Below are positions 43,693 to 52,536 of a stretch of DNA of 64,000 nt, one piece after another. The stretch is from Methanoprimaticola sp047501175 (GTDB taxonomy: Archaea > Thermoplasmatota > Thermoplasmata > Methanomassiliicoccales > Methanomethylophilaceae). The position numbers and the translations under genes were made by a program. Numbering within the stretch: the first letter of the stretch is position 1; each line of letters begins with the position of its first letter. Location: NCBI RefSeq assembly GCF_047501175.1, contig NZ_JBEQWH010000007.1:39520-103519 (forward strand), in the 5' to 3' direction. The notes under the pieces were generated by a model. That model saw nothing but the letters and a program-made list of their open reading frames with translations, did not search any database and had not been told where the DNA came from.

Positions 43693-44771
43693 TGGGGAAG
43701 AGGACGATAGTCCCGTTCGGACCCCAGCACCCCGCGCTCCCCGAACCGGTTCATCTGGACCTCGAGCTCGAGGACGAGACCGTCGTGCGTGCGGTGCCGT
43801 CCATCGGATACGTCCACAGAGGACTGGAGAAGCTCGTCGAGATGCGCGACTACCAGCAGATGACATACGTCATGGAGAGGGTGTGCGGCATCTGCAGTTT
43901 CGGCCACGGATACGGCTACACCAGCGCGGTGGAGGGCCTGATGAAGGTCGAGATACCGGAGAGGGCGGATGTCCTGAGGGTCGTGTTCCATGAGCTGTCC
44001 AGGGTCCACAGCCACCTGCTATGGCTGGGACTCCTTGCGGACGGCATGGGGTTCGACAGCCTCTTCATGCAGTGCTGGAGGATAAGGGAGAAGGTCCTGG
44101 ACATCTTCGAGGAGGTGACCGGAGGAAGGGTCATCGTATCCTATTGCAGGATCGGTGGCGTGCAGTCCGACATCACGCCCGAGATGGCCAAGAGGATCGT
44201 CTCCATGGTCGATTCCATCGAGGAGGACGTCAGGAAGACCGCGGTCGTGTTCATGAAGGACACATCGGTCCGCAACAGGCTGAAGGGGGTCGGCGTGATC
44301 TCCAAGGATGACATGATGGACCTCTGCGGCGTCGGACCGACGGCCCGCGGGTCCGGTGTGGACAACGACGTCCGCAACACCAGCGACACGTACAAGGCGC
44401 TCGGGTTCTCGCCGGTGCTCTACGACGAGGGGGACTGCCTCGCCAGGTGCCTGGTCCGTGTGGACGAGCTGATCCAGTCCCTAGACATCATCCGCAACGG
44501 ACTGCGGGACCTTCCTCAGGGAGATTTCCGCATCCCCGTCAAGGGCAATCCGCCGGAAGGGGAGTTCGCGTTCAGGGTCGAACAGCCCCGCGGAGAGGCG
44601 TTCTACTACGTTCAGGGGAACGGCACGAAGAACCTGTCCCGCGCCAGGGTGCGCACGCCGACGAACATCAACATACCTGCGATGACCAGGATGCTCCAGG
44701 GCTGCGGACTCCAGGACGTGTCGATGATCGTGATCACGATAGACCCGTGCATAAGCTGTACGGAGAGGTGA
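43692..44771 (+). CDS. echE: Ech hydrogenase large subunit E ([NiFe] site, NuoD-like)
   Basis: 359 residues. The catalytic large subunit. Both nickel-binding motifs are intact: RVCGIC (Cys65, Cys68) and DPCISC (Cys353, Cys356). The DPCxxC motif is only three residues from the C-terminus (TER), so, as in other Ech enzymes, there is no long tail to be removed by a maturation protease. HypC for this enzyme is at 16418. Confidence 0.95.
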   Translation: MGKRTIVPFGPQHPALPEPVHLDLELEDETVVRAVPSIGYVHRGLEKLVEMRDYQQMTYVMERVCGICSFGHGYGYTSAVEGLMKVEIPERADVLRVVFHELSRVHSHLLWLGLLADGMGFDSLFMQCWRIREKVLDIFEEVTGGRVIVSYCRIGGVQSDITPEMAKRIVSMVDSIEEDVRKTAVVFMKDTSVRNRLKGVGVISKDDMMDLCGVGPTARGSGVDNDVRNTSDTYKALGFSPVLYDEGDCLARCLVRVDELIQSLDIIRNGLRDLPQGDFRIPVKGNPPEGEFAFRVEQPRGEAFYYVQGNGTKNLSRARVRTPTNINIPAMTRMLQGCGLQDVSMIVITIDPCISCTER

Positions 44772-44775
44772 TGTC

Positions 44776-45141
44776 ATGGGAATGAAGATGGGCGGAAAGC
44801 TCTGGTCCAACCTGTTCAGGAAGCCGGTCACGAGGCAGTATCCCGCGGTCCCTAGGGACTATCCGGATGCCAGCCGCGGACATGTGGAGTTCGATCCGTC
44901 GGACTGCATCCTGTGCAACATCTGCGGGAAGAAGTGCCCCGCGGATGCCATACATGCGGACAAGCCGTCGAGGACCGTGACGATCCAGAGGATGCAATGC
45001 ATCCAGTGCTCCTATTGCGTCGATTCGTGCCCGAAGCACTGCCTCTCGATGGGCCCCGGATACACGGATCCGGATCCGACGAAGGTGGTCGACGAGTACA
45101 CCGTGCCCGAGAGGGAGAAACCGGCGAAGGCCGAGGATTGA
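44776..45141 (+). CDS. echF: Ech hydrogenase subunit F (two [4Fe-4S] ferredoxin)
   Basis: 121 residues with two ferredoxin motifs: Cys44, 47, 50, 54 (CILCNICGKKCP) and Cys75, 78, 81, 85 (CIQCSYCVDSCP). It takes electrons from soluble ferredoxin into the complex. It starts four bases after echE and closes the operon. Confidence 0.93.
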   Translation: MGMKMGGKLWSNLFRKPVTRQYPAVPRDYPDASRGHVEFDPSDCILCNICGKKCPADAIHADKPSRTVTIQRMQCIQCSYCVDSCPKHCLSMGPGYTDPDPTKVVDEYTVPEREKPAKAED

Positions 45142-45147
45142 AAAAAC

Positions 45148-45163
45148 GAGGGGGAGACCCCTC
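45148..45163. terminator. Terminator between echF and the nitrilase gene
   Basis: GAGGGG-GAGA-CCCCTC. On the minus strand it is followed by GTTTTTTC, a good terminator for the nitrilase operon; on the plus strand it follows the ech operon by six bases. Confidence 0.65.
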
Positions 45164-45169
45164 TTACCA

Positions 45170-45979
45170 TCACAGCCCGGTGACGATGCGGCCATACAGC
45201 TCGGGACGCCGCTTGTCGAGGAAGTACACGTCCCTCATCGACTCGTAACCCTCTGCGCGTATGCGCTCCATCTGACCCGGATCCAGCGTCGCAGTCACGC
45301 TGCACCTGCCCACTTCGCACGCCATCGCCTCCCCGCGCACGTTGTAGATGCAGGCTCCCCCTCCGAACACCGTCCCGAGCCCGTTGTCGCCGCATGCGTT
45401 ACAGCATGCCACGAACACCGTGTTGTCATATGCGCGGGCAGGCAGGCACCTGTCCCAAGAGGACTGCCTGCGCATCCCTCCCAGGCCCGATGCGAACGGC
45501 ATGAGGACCATGTCCGCCCCGTTCAACGCGTATGTGCCGGTTATCTCCGGGAAGTGGGACTCCCAGCATATCTGGATGCCGACGTTCGCCCTCCCGGTGC
45601 GTATCACGGGCAGGGAATCCCCGTGTGCCATGCACTCGGACTCCATCTCGCCCAGATGGGTCTTGGAGTATCTTCCGACGATCCTGCCCCCTTCCGCGAT
45701 CGCCTGGACGATGTGCCTCCCCTGATCCACGTATCCGAAGCATATCGCGATGTCCTCGGAGGCCTCGATGATGGGGTCCAGGCGCTCGTCCCCGTCGGAC
45801 ATGGCATGGTCCGCACTGGCAGGCATGGAGTAACCGGTCACGGACAGCTCGGGGAAGCACACCATGTCGACGCCTTCGGATGCGGCCTCCCTGCTCAGCC
45901 TTACCAGCCTCGATACGTTCCCCTCGACATCCCCTACCTTCGAACGGATGGACACCATGCGCAGACTGAGAGGCTCCAA
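45170..45979 (-). CDS. Carbon-nitrogen hydrolase (nitrilase superfamily)
   Basis: 269 residues. The catalytic Glu-Lys-Cys triad is present: Glu44 in CFPELSVTGY, Lys106 in RYSKTHLG and Cys138 in IQICWES. Members hydrolyse amides or nitriles; the substrate cannot be told from the sequence. The start is a TTG directly after the TGA of the acetyltransferase gene, so the two are coupled; an ATG at 45958 is possible but cuts into the first strand. Confidence 0.88.
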   Translation of the reverse strand: MEPLSLRMVSIRSKVGDVEGNVSRLVRLSREAASEGVDMVCFPELSVTGYSMPASADHAMSDGDERLDPIIEASEDIAICFGYVDQGRHIVQAIAEGGRIVGRYSKTHLGEMESECMAHGDSLPVIRTGRANVGIQICWESHFPEITGTYALNGADMVLMPFASGLGGMRRQSSWDRCLPARAYDNTVFVACCNACGDNGLGTVFGGGACIYNVRGEAMACEVGRCSVTATLDPGQMERIRAEGYESMRDVYFLDKRRPELYGRIVTGL

Positions 45980-46537
45980 TCAATCACCGATCCTGTGCGC
46001 CGGTACGCCCACCCAGGTCTCGCCCGCAGGGACATCATGCGTCACGACGGCCCCCGCCCCTATGATGGCGCCATCGCCGATCGTGACTCCGGGCAGTATC
46101 GTCGCAGAGGCGCCGATCCATACATCGTTCCCTATGTGGACCGGCTTGACGACAGTCTTGACATGCCGCCTCTCCTCGGGGGAGAACGTGTGGTTCGGTG
46201 TGACCACGCATACGTTCGGACCTATCATCACATAGTCCCCGATGGTTATCCTCCCCGTGTCCAGGAACACGCAGTCGTAGTTTATCCGTGGGTTCTTCCC
46301 CAGGCTTATGTTGGTCCCCACGTCGCAACGGAAGGACGGGTTGATGCATGCGCCCTCGCTCAATTCCTGTCCGAACAACTCCTCCAATATGAGTCTGCGA
46401 TCGTCCTTGGACGTGCCGGGAGTGTTGAACCGCTCGCAGAGACGGGCGGCGCGGTCCAGAAGGTCCGTGAGTTCTCCGATGTCAGGGTCCAGGTCCGATG
46501 TCGGTATCCCTGCGAGCGCCCTTTCCATGAAGTTCAT
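45980..46537 (-). CDS. Hexapeptide-repeat acetyltransferase (maltose/galactoside O-acetyltransferase-like)
   Basis: 185 residues. A left-handed beta-helix from about residue 70 (INPSFRCDVGTNISLG, INYDCVFLDTGRITIGD, VWIGASATILPGVTIGDG, AIIGAGAVVTHDVPAG) follows a helical start typical of the LacA/Maa group; the catalytic His is in TPNHTF. It transfers acetyl from acetyl-CoA to a sugar or similar acceptor. It is co-transcribed with the nitrilase-family gene. Confidence 0.88.
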   Translation of the reverse strand: MNFMERALAGIPTSDLDPDIGELTDLLDRAARLCERFNTPGTSKDDRRLILEELFGQELSEGACINPSFRCDVGTNISLGKNPRINYDCVFLDTGRITIGDYVMIGPNVCVVTPNHTFSPEERRHVKTVVKPVHIGNDVWIGASATILPGVTIGDGAIIGAGAVVTHDVPAGETWVGVPAHRIGD

Positions 46538-46574
46538 GTTGCTGTAATGGCGATAGAAGGGAAAATGTTTGGGA

Positions 46575-46593
46575 ATGCGGGGCTGGCCCGCAT
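46575..46593 (-). terminator. Hairpin after the MFS gene
   Basis: ATGCGGG (46575-46581) pairs with CCCGCAT (46587-46593), 17 bases past the MFS stop on the minus strand; a weak T-containing stretch follows. Confidence 0.4.
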
Positions 46594-46609
46594 GGGTTTG
46601 TTCCGAGGA

Positions 46610-48181
46610 TCACTCCTGCTCGATCATCCTCTTGGCGTTCTCAAACTCCTCATCGACCTCGGGCTTGGAGGCCTTGAAGACGACGCCGATCAAGACCAGT
46701 AGGAGTATGATCACCCCTCCAGCGAGGAACGAGAAGTTGACGCTGTTGCCGAATGCCGTGAGGATGTTCGGGGCGTAGGTCGGGAACATGAAGATCTCGT
46801 TGAGCACCCCGGTGTCATGGGGAAGCATGTTGAATATTTCGGTGGGGAGATGGGTGGACAGCTCCTCGGAGAGCTTGCTGTTGATCAACATGGAGAAGAT
46901 CGCGGTACCCATCGTCGTCCCGATGGACCTCATGAGGTTGACGGACGATGTCGTCATCCCCATCTCGGTCGGCTTGGAGCTGTTCTGAACGGCGGTCATG
47001 ACGACTGACATCATGCAACCGAATCCCAGTCCGAGGACGAAGGTCCCGACCAGATAGCGCATCATGTAGGTGTCCCTGACCGCATCCTGGATGATCATGT
47101 CCGGATTGACCACCATGCCCGACATGTAGTACAGTCCCGCGAAGCATGCGATGGGTCCTGCGATCAGCCACACCTTGTAACCTGTGCGGTTGACCATGGC
47201 TCCCGACAGCATGGACGTTATCATCATACCGACGACCATCGCGAGGGACCATACCCCCGCCTCCAGCGTGGTGAGGCCGAATATGGTGATGGCGAACATG
47301 TTGGAATACATCATCGCGCCTATCATACCTATTCCGAACACCGCCATGTACAATGCCGCCATGATGACGGTCTTGTTACGGATGAGATGAGGTGCCAGGA
47401 TGGGCTCGATGGCCTTCTTCTCAACCTTGATGAAGGCGATCACGAGTATTACCGCGACTACGATCATCAGTGCGGATTCTATGCTTACCCACTCGAAGTT
47501 CTTCCCTCCGAATTCGAAGAACAGGAGGACATCCACGAGCAGAGCGGTAAGGAGAGCGATCCCGCGACCGTCGATGTGCTTCTCGGACGTATCGATGGGC
47601 GTGGGGAACTTCTTGATCGTAAGGACGAACGCTGCGAGAGCGAGCGGGAGGTTGATGTAGAAGCACCAGTGCCAGCTGAGCGCACCCTCTATGTATCCTC
47701 CCAGAAGGGGCCCGATACCACTGCCCACTCCGAAGATCGCTCCGAGGATACCCTGCATCCTTGCCCTCTCGCGAGGTGCGTACAGGTCGGCCACAGCCGC
47801 GGTCGCGACAGGGATGAGGATTCCCCCTCCGAGACCCTGGATCGCACGGCAACCGATGAACATCTCCATGTTTACTGAGAGTCCCGCGAGCACGGAACCG
47901 GCGGTGAAGAGAAGCAGTCCTATGAGGAACAGGGGCTTCCTTCCGTATATGTCTGAGAGTTTTCCCGCGATGGGGATCATGATGGTCTCGCACAGCAGGT
48001 ATGCTGTCGCCATCCATGCATAAAGGCCCAGGCCTCCGAGGTCCTCCGCGAGCTTCGTACCGATCGTACCGACGATGGTACCATCGAAGCAGGCGGTCAA
48101 CATGGCCAGACAAAGTCCGAGCATGATCGTGTTCCTCGTCCTGGGGTTGATGTTCTTGTAGGTGATCTGTTCGATTGCCAT
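46610..48181 (-). CDS. MFS drug exporter, DHA2 (14-span) family
   Basis: 523 residues, about 14 membrane spans. DHA2 signatures are clear: TACFDGTIVGTIGTKLAEDLGG in span 1 (region 29-50), GKLSDIYGRKPLFLIG (motif A), CRAIQGLGGGILIPVA and the antiporter motif GVGSGIGPLLGGYI (motif C). It probably exports a toxic compound in exchange for protons. It lies downstream of a marR gene in the same direction, with a palindrome between them. Confidence 0.92.
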   Translation of the reverse strand: MAIEQITYKNINPRTRNTIMLGLCLAMLTACFDGTIVGTIGTKLAEDLGGLGLYAWMATAYLLCETIMIPIAGKLSDIYGRKPLFLIGLLLFTAGSVLAGLSVNMEMFIGCRAIQGLGGGILIPVATAAVADLYAPRERARMQGILGAIFGVGSGIGPLLGGYIEGALSWHWCFYINLPLALAAFVLTIKKFPTPIDTSEKHIDGRGIALLTALLVDVLLFFEFGGKNFEWVSIESALMIVVAVILVIAFIKVEKKAIEPILAPHLIRNKTVIMAALYMAVFGIGMIGAMMYSNMFAITIFGLTTLEAGVWSLAMVVGMMITSMLSGAMVNRTGYKVWLIAGPIACFAGLYYMSGMVVNPDMIIQDAVRDTYMMRYLVGTFVLGLGFGCMMSVVMTAVQNSSKPTEMGMTTSSVNLMRSIGTTMGTAIFSMLINSKLSEELSTHLPTEIFNMLPHDTGVLNEIFMFPTYAPNILTAFGNSVNFSFLAGGVIILLLVLIGVVFKASKPEVDEEFENAKRMIEQE

Positions 48182-48326
48182 TCCAACCCCTCCAAATTTC
48201 TCGCAGGACCCCTTGTAACAAACATCCTATTTCAACATTATGAGAAAACCATTGTTTTGGATAAGATATCGGCTCTGACGTCAGAATGCTGTTAGAATAA
48301 AGAGCCAGCAATAAAATGTTGATTAA

Positions 48327-48352
48327 AATAATGAATTAATTTGTTCATTATT
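48327..48352 (-). promoter_or_regulatory. Candidate MarR operator
   Basis: AATAATGAA (48327-48335) and its exact complement TTCATTATT (48344-48352), eight bases apart, in AT-rich DNA between marR and the MFS gene. Length and spacing suit a winged-helix dimer. Confidence 0.45.
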
Positions 48353-48365
48353 TTTAGTTTATTAG

Positions 48366-48824
48366 TCAACTATTCTGTCTGGATGAATACTCGGCGGTCA
48401 ATTCATCGACATGGACATCGATCTTACTCAGAATCTGATACAGCTGGTCGCGCTCCTCCTCGGTGATGGCTTCCATTATCGATTTCTCCAATAGGTCGAA
48501 CATCATGTCGGACATGACGACCACATCCCTCCCGGACTCCGTGAGCCTGAGGCTGTGAGTCTTCCCGACACCTTCGTTCACCACCAGACCCATGCCTATG
48601 AGATCGCGGACCCCGGTCGATATGTACGACTTGTCGAAGGGGATAGTCTTACACAGGTCCTTCTGGGACACACCCTCGGACTTCTGGATCTCGCTCAGGA
48701 TCAACAGATGGGGCGGCTTGATGCGGGAATCCTTGAGATAACCTTCGACAAGGGCACGACATATGACGGACATCTTCTTCGGGAAGACTATCATCAGGTC
48801 GATCAGCTCCTTATTCTCTGCCAT
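48366..48824 (-). CDS. MarR family transcriptional regulator
   Basis: 152 residues. A winged helix (HLLILSEIQKSEGVSQKDL, then KSYISTGVRDLIGMGLVV and the wing GKTHSLRLTESGRDVV) is flanked by dimerisation helices. By position it should repress the MFS exporter gene and release it when a ligand is bound. Confidence 0.88.
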   Translation of the reverse strand: MAENKELIDLMIVFPKKMSVICRALVEGYLKDSRIKPPHLLILSEIQKSEGVSQKDLCKTIPFDKSYISTGVRDLIGMGLVVNEGVGKTHSLRLTESGRDVVVMSDMMFDLLEKSIMEAITEEERDQLYQILSKIDVHVDELTAEYSSRQNS

Positions 48825-48971
48825 GGCTTATCGGCATCGCATAGCCCTCATCCCGCATAAATGCAACTGGTTGCCTGTAAACGTCCCGCGGGCATGCACG
48901 CGTGCACACTATGGGTTACCCGACAAACTATTTCAATGAACAGCGAATCGCCAGGTTCATCAGGTGAATTT

Positions 48972-49958
48972 ATGCAGCTTTACCATGACAAAGACGCGGA
49001 CCTGAAGGTCCTCGACGGAAAGAAGGTCGCTGTTCTCGGATACGGTGCTCAGGGAAGGGCCCAGGCCCTATGCTTCCACGACTCTGGGATCGATGTGACC
49101 GTCGGAGTCAGGAAAGACGGAAAATCCTGGAACAAGGCAAAGGAGGACGGACTCAAGGTACAGGAGTTCGCCGACGCGGTCAAGGACGCTGACGTCGTCA
49201 TGATGCTCCTTCCCGACGAGATCCAGCCGGACATCTACAAGGACTACGTCCTGCCCAACCTCAAGAAAGGAGCGGCCCTCGAATTCGCCCACGGATTCAG
49301 CATCACCTACAAGCTCATCACCCCTCCCGAGGACATCGACGTCATCATGATGGCGCCCAAATCCCCCGGAGACAAGGAGAGGGACGAGTTCGTCGCAGGA
49401 TTCGGAGTCCCCGCACTCATCTGCATCCACCAGGACTACACCGGGAATGCGAAGAACATCGCCCTTGCACTCGCCAAGGGACTCGGGTCCACCCGCGCAG
49501 GGGTCTTCGAGACCACCTTCGACAACGAGACCTACACCGACCTGTTCGGCGAGCAGTCCGTCCTGTGCGGAGGGATGACCGCCATGATCAAGGCAGGGTT
49601 CGAGACGCTCGTCAAGAACGGCTATCCTCCCGAGATGGCGTACTTCGAGGTCCTCCACGAGACCAAGCTGATCGACGACCTGATCTACGCCGGCGGATTC
49701 GAGCTCATGTGGAATGTCGTCTCCAACACCGCCGAGTACGGCGGACTCACCAGGAGGGACAGGGTCATCACCGATGAGTCCAAGAAGGGTATGCAGTCCA
49801 TCCTGGACGACATCCACGACGGCACCTTCAAGAACCAGTGGAGGGCCGACTTCGAGAACGGACTCAAGGGACTCCGCGAGATGGAGGAGGCCGACAGGAA
49901 CCTCCAGCTCGAGCATACCGGAAAGGAGATCCGCAAGCTCTTCGAGAGGAAGAACTGA
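48972..49958 (+). CDS. ilvC: Ketol-acid reductoisomerase (class I)
   Basis: 328 residues. It converts acetolactate to dihydroxyisovalerate with NAD(P)H. The Rossmann motif VLGYGAQGRAQA, the acidic metal ligands in the LFGEQSVLCGG region and the EVLHETKLIDDLIYAGG block are standard. The ATG at 48972 has GGTGA before it; earlier in-frame ATGs would add residues unlike the family. It stands alone, 16 kb from the ilvB genes. Confidence 0.95.
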   Translation: MQLYHDKDADLKVLDGKKVAVLGYGAQGRAQALCFHDSGIDVTVGVRKDGKSWNKAKEDGLKVQEFADAVKDADVVMMLLPDEIQPDIYKDYVLPNLKKGAALEFAHGFSITYKLITPPEDIDVIMMAPKSPGDKERDEFVAGFGVPALICIHQDYTGNAKNIALALAKGLGSTRAGVFETTFDNETYTDLFGEQSVLCGGMTAMIKAGFETLVKNGYPPEMAYFEVLHETKLIDDLIYAGGFELMWNVVSNTAEYGGLTRRDRVITDESKKGMQSILDDIHDGTFKNQWRADFENGLKGLREMEEADRNLQLEHTGKEIRKLFERKN

Positions 49959-49981
49959 AACGATCACGGGCCGGTGGCGGA

Positions 49982-50362
49982 ATGAGCGGTCTGACTGTCA
50001 GGACAAGGAACGGCAGCTTTACTGCCGAACTCGACGATTCGGACATCTCCAATGCCATCTGGCTCTCCCTTCCCTCCGAGCTAACTACGAACATGCTCGG
50101 AGGGATGGCATACTGCGAATGCCCCCTCGATGCCGTGATGCCCAAAGAGGGCAGGACCACGGACCTCGAGGTCGGCGACATCGCATATTGGCCGGGACCC
50201 GGCGCGATATGCTTCTTCTTCGGACCGACCCCTCTGAGCGGAGAGGACGGTAGGCCGATCTCCCCCTACCCGGTCATAAAGATCGGCAGGTTCATAGGGG
50301 ACTGCTCCGGCATGGAGGATGCCGGAGATAGACAGAGGATAGTCCTCGAGCCCCCGTTCTGA
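49982..50362 (+). CDS. Cyclophilin-like fold protein (TM1367-like)
   Basis: 126 residues. The pattern LGGMAYCECPLDAV then VGDIAYWPGPGAICFFFGPTP is that of the small cyclophilin-like proteins typified by TM1367. Their function is not known; they lack the residues of classic prolyl isomerases. It starts 23 bases after ilvC and may be co-transcribed with it. Confidence 0.75.
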   Translation: MSGLTVRTRNGSFTAELDDSDISNAIWLSLPSELTTNMLGGMAYCECPLDAVMPKEGRTTDLEVGDIAYWPGPGAICFFFGPTPLSGEDGRPISPYPVIKIGRFIGDCSGMEDAGDRQRIVLEPPF

Positions 50363-50390
50363 TATCCGATCCCCGCCCGTCCGCGGGAGT

Positions 50391-50870
50391 TCATTCCTCG
50401 GCCATTCTGCGGATCTCCTCCGCGCGCTCATGGGACTGGGGGACGCCGAGACCGTCCTCGAACAGGTCCGCGAGCAACATCATCCCGTCCCTATCGCCCA
50501 GATCGGCTGCCTTCGCATACCATGATGCGGCATCCAGATATGACTGCGGGACCCCGTTGCCCGTGCTGTACAGGATCCCAAGCTGGACCATGGCCTTGGG
50601 ATGCCCGGAATTCGCGGCCATCGAATACCAGTACGAAGCCTCGGACCAGGACTGGGGCATGTCCTCTCCCAGGGCCGCCGCCAGCCCGAGGTTGAATGCC
50701 GAGTTCGTCTCACCGCGGATGGCCGCCTCACGGAAGCAGCCGAACGCATCATCCATGGATCTCGGCACCCCGTCCCCGTCAAGGTACAGGGTCCCGAGGA
50801 TGAACAGGGCCTCGGGATTCCCCTCATCTGCCAACGCCTTGATCCTCTCGACCTCTTCGAACGTGTGCAT
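50391..50870 (-). CDS. Sel1-repeat protein
   Basis: 159 residues made of four Sel1-like repeats: EALFILGTLYLDGDGVPRSM, SAFNLGLAAALGEDMPQSWS, AMVQLGILYSTGNGVPQSYL and GMMLLADLFEDGLGVPQSHE, each with the A/G-x-x-x-L-G...G pattern. Sel1 proteins mediate protein contacts. No signal peptide. A transposase fragment lies directly upstream on the same strand, in another frame. Confidence 0.82.
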   Translation of the reverse strand: MHTFEEVERIKALADEGNPEALFILGTLYLDGDGVPRSMDDAFGCFREAAIRGETNSAFNLGLAAALGEDMPQSWSEASYWYSMAANSGHPKAMVQLGILYSTGNGVPQSYLDAASWYAKAADLGDRDGMMLLADLFEDGLGVPQSHERAEEIRRMAEE

Positions 50871-51280
50871 AGGGATGCCACTCGCGTGCGGTAGATAACC
50901 ATATCGAGAAGCCGAGCGTCGAGGAGACTTCCATACAGTGCCCCGTCTCGACGGAAAGATGCACTCCTTCTGGTCTCTCCGATCAGCTCCTCCAGAACGG
51001 CGAGGCGCGCCCTCATCCTGCGGACAGTCGTCAGGGATACCCCGCACGCATCCGCCGCATCTTTCGCTGTCGATCCGTTCACGTAGTGTTCCGCGTACGT
51101 CATCCATTGGTCCGCGGTCAGCTGTGAGCCCGAGATCACACCTATCGATGGGAGCGTCTTCAGACACCCGTTGCACCTGAAGCGTGCCGACCCCTTCCTG
51201 GTCCTGCCATACCCCACTATGCGGGTGCACCCGCAGTATGGGCATCTGTCGGGTGCCTTCCTCTCCGATTCCTTGATCAT
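50871..51280 (-). pseudogene. Remnant of an IS transposase N-terminus (zinc ribbon and HTH)
   Basis: From the ATG at 51280 the frame reads CPYCGCTRIVGYGRTRKGSARFRCNGC, given here as a region (residues 13-39): a four-Cys zinc ribbon followed by QWMTYAEHYVNGSTAKDAA and CGVSLTTVRRMRARL, a helix-turn-helix, as in IS1595/IS1-type transposases. The catalytic domain is missing. After about residue 135 the frame runs on inside the Sel1 gene in a different frame and looks non-coding, so it is a truncated element rather than a gene fusion. The gap 51281-51477 shows no gene. Confidence 0.6.
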
Positions 51281-51477
51281 TACCCTGATAGCAGCCGCCC
51301 TGTTCCTCTGAGACCGAGCGGATGCCTGGGCATTTCCGATCCAATGTCCTGTCGGTGTCGTTCAATCACCGATACGTATGTATCGGAATGGATAATATAA
51401 ACAGTAAGCTGTTATCATTGTAATTTAAGACATCTTTGTTACTATTTTGGATGCGGAAGACCTGCACGGAAATGCAT

Positions 51478-52437
51478 TCACTTCAAGGACCTCAGATCCC
51501 CATCCTTCAGGATCCTGCGATATACGATGTCCATGACTGCAGAGGGGTTCGAACCGCATTCGGCGATGATGCGCTCGGCCTTCTCCTTGAGCACGGAATC
51601 CACCCTCGCGTTGATGACGGAACCCCTACCGCTGAACGGGATGCCGTTGAATATCTCGTCGTAGACGGATGCGATGTACTCGTTGTACATCATCCCCTTC
51701 TCCCTGGAAACTGCCCTCACGAGGTCCGTGGTCCCGGACCCGTACTGGGAGGACTTCTTCTTCCTCTCCAGCAGGCACGGGTATCCCAGATGGAGCGCGA
51801 CCTCCTTGAGCACGGACTTCCTGGAGTCCATATCGCGTGGGATCAGAGCCTCCGGATCTATCCGACCGACCTCCGATGTCACACGGGGATCCAGATACGG
51901 ATACACCAGGGTCTTGCCGAAATGCTCCGCGATCTTCATCTCGCACGGGACGGAGACGTCCAGGAGGCGCTCGACGCTGGCGTCCTTCAACGCCTCGAAG
52001 TTGTCCCTGGACTGTCCGACGAACTTCGCACAGCCCATGAAGTACTCGTCGGAGCCCTGCCCTGTAAGGACGATGTCCTCCGTCGCGGCCTCGCATACGC
52101 TGAAGAGCTGGAGCTCGTAGGATACGGTGAACGGGTCTGATGTGCCGGTGGCCGAGATCATGTCATGGATGTAGCACTCTATGTTGCCCCGAGAAAGCTG
52201 GACGTGGGTCCATGGGAGCCCGAGCCTCTCCGAGAGGTCCCTCGCCATCACGACATCGTACGCGTTGGATGTGCCGCAGGTGTAGAGATGGACGGACCTG
52301 GCGAACCTCTTCGCCAGGGCAGAGACCAGCCCGGAGTCCAGTCCTCCCGAGAATGCGACGCCGATCTCCTTTCCGGAGACCCCGTCCCGGACCGCGGAGA
52401 CGATCGCCTCCTCAAGGTCCCTGTATCCGAATGCCAT
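51478..52437 (-). CDS. Asparagine synthase-like PP-loop protein without glutaminase domain
   Basis: 319 residues. The PP-loop SGGLDS is at 30-35, with the downstream GQGSDEYFMGCAKF block and a C-terminal RKKKSSQYGSGT region like the AsnB synthetase domain. The N-terminal Cys2 glutaminase domain of AsnB is absent, so it may use free ammonia or another amide donor, or have a different substrate. Expected to be ATP-dependent (adenylation). A TATA-like CCTAAAGAAC is about 25 bases before the ATG. Confidence 0.8.
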   Translation of the reverse strand: MAFGYRDLEEAIVSAVRDGVSGKEIGVAFSGGLDSGLVSALAKRFARSVHLYTCGTSNAYDVVMARDLSERLGLPWTHVQLSRGNIECYIHDMISATGTSDPFTVSYELQLFSVCEAATEDIVLTGQGSDEYFMGCAKFVGQSRDNFEALKDASVERLLDVSVPCEMKIAEHFGKTLVYPYLDPRVTSEVGRIDPEALIPRDMDSRKSVLKEVALHLGYPCLLERKKKSSQYGSGTTDLVRAVSREKGMMYNEYIASVYDEIFNGIPFSGRGSVINARVDSVLKEKAERIIAECGSNPSAVMDIVYRRILKDGDLRSLK

Positions 52438-52536
52438 GACGATGCGATTATCGACGTTGTTCTTTAGGATTCGCTGGATTGGACAAGACCGCCCATCATC
52501 TCACAATAATACGAAACGCGAATCGGATGTACGGAC

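Noticed and set aside
50391..51365. A 324-residue fusion ending in Sel1 repeats
   Set aside because: The first half of that frame has no protein-like features; the transposase stub is read in another frame there, and a good ATG for the Sel1 protein exists at 50870.
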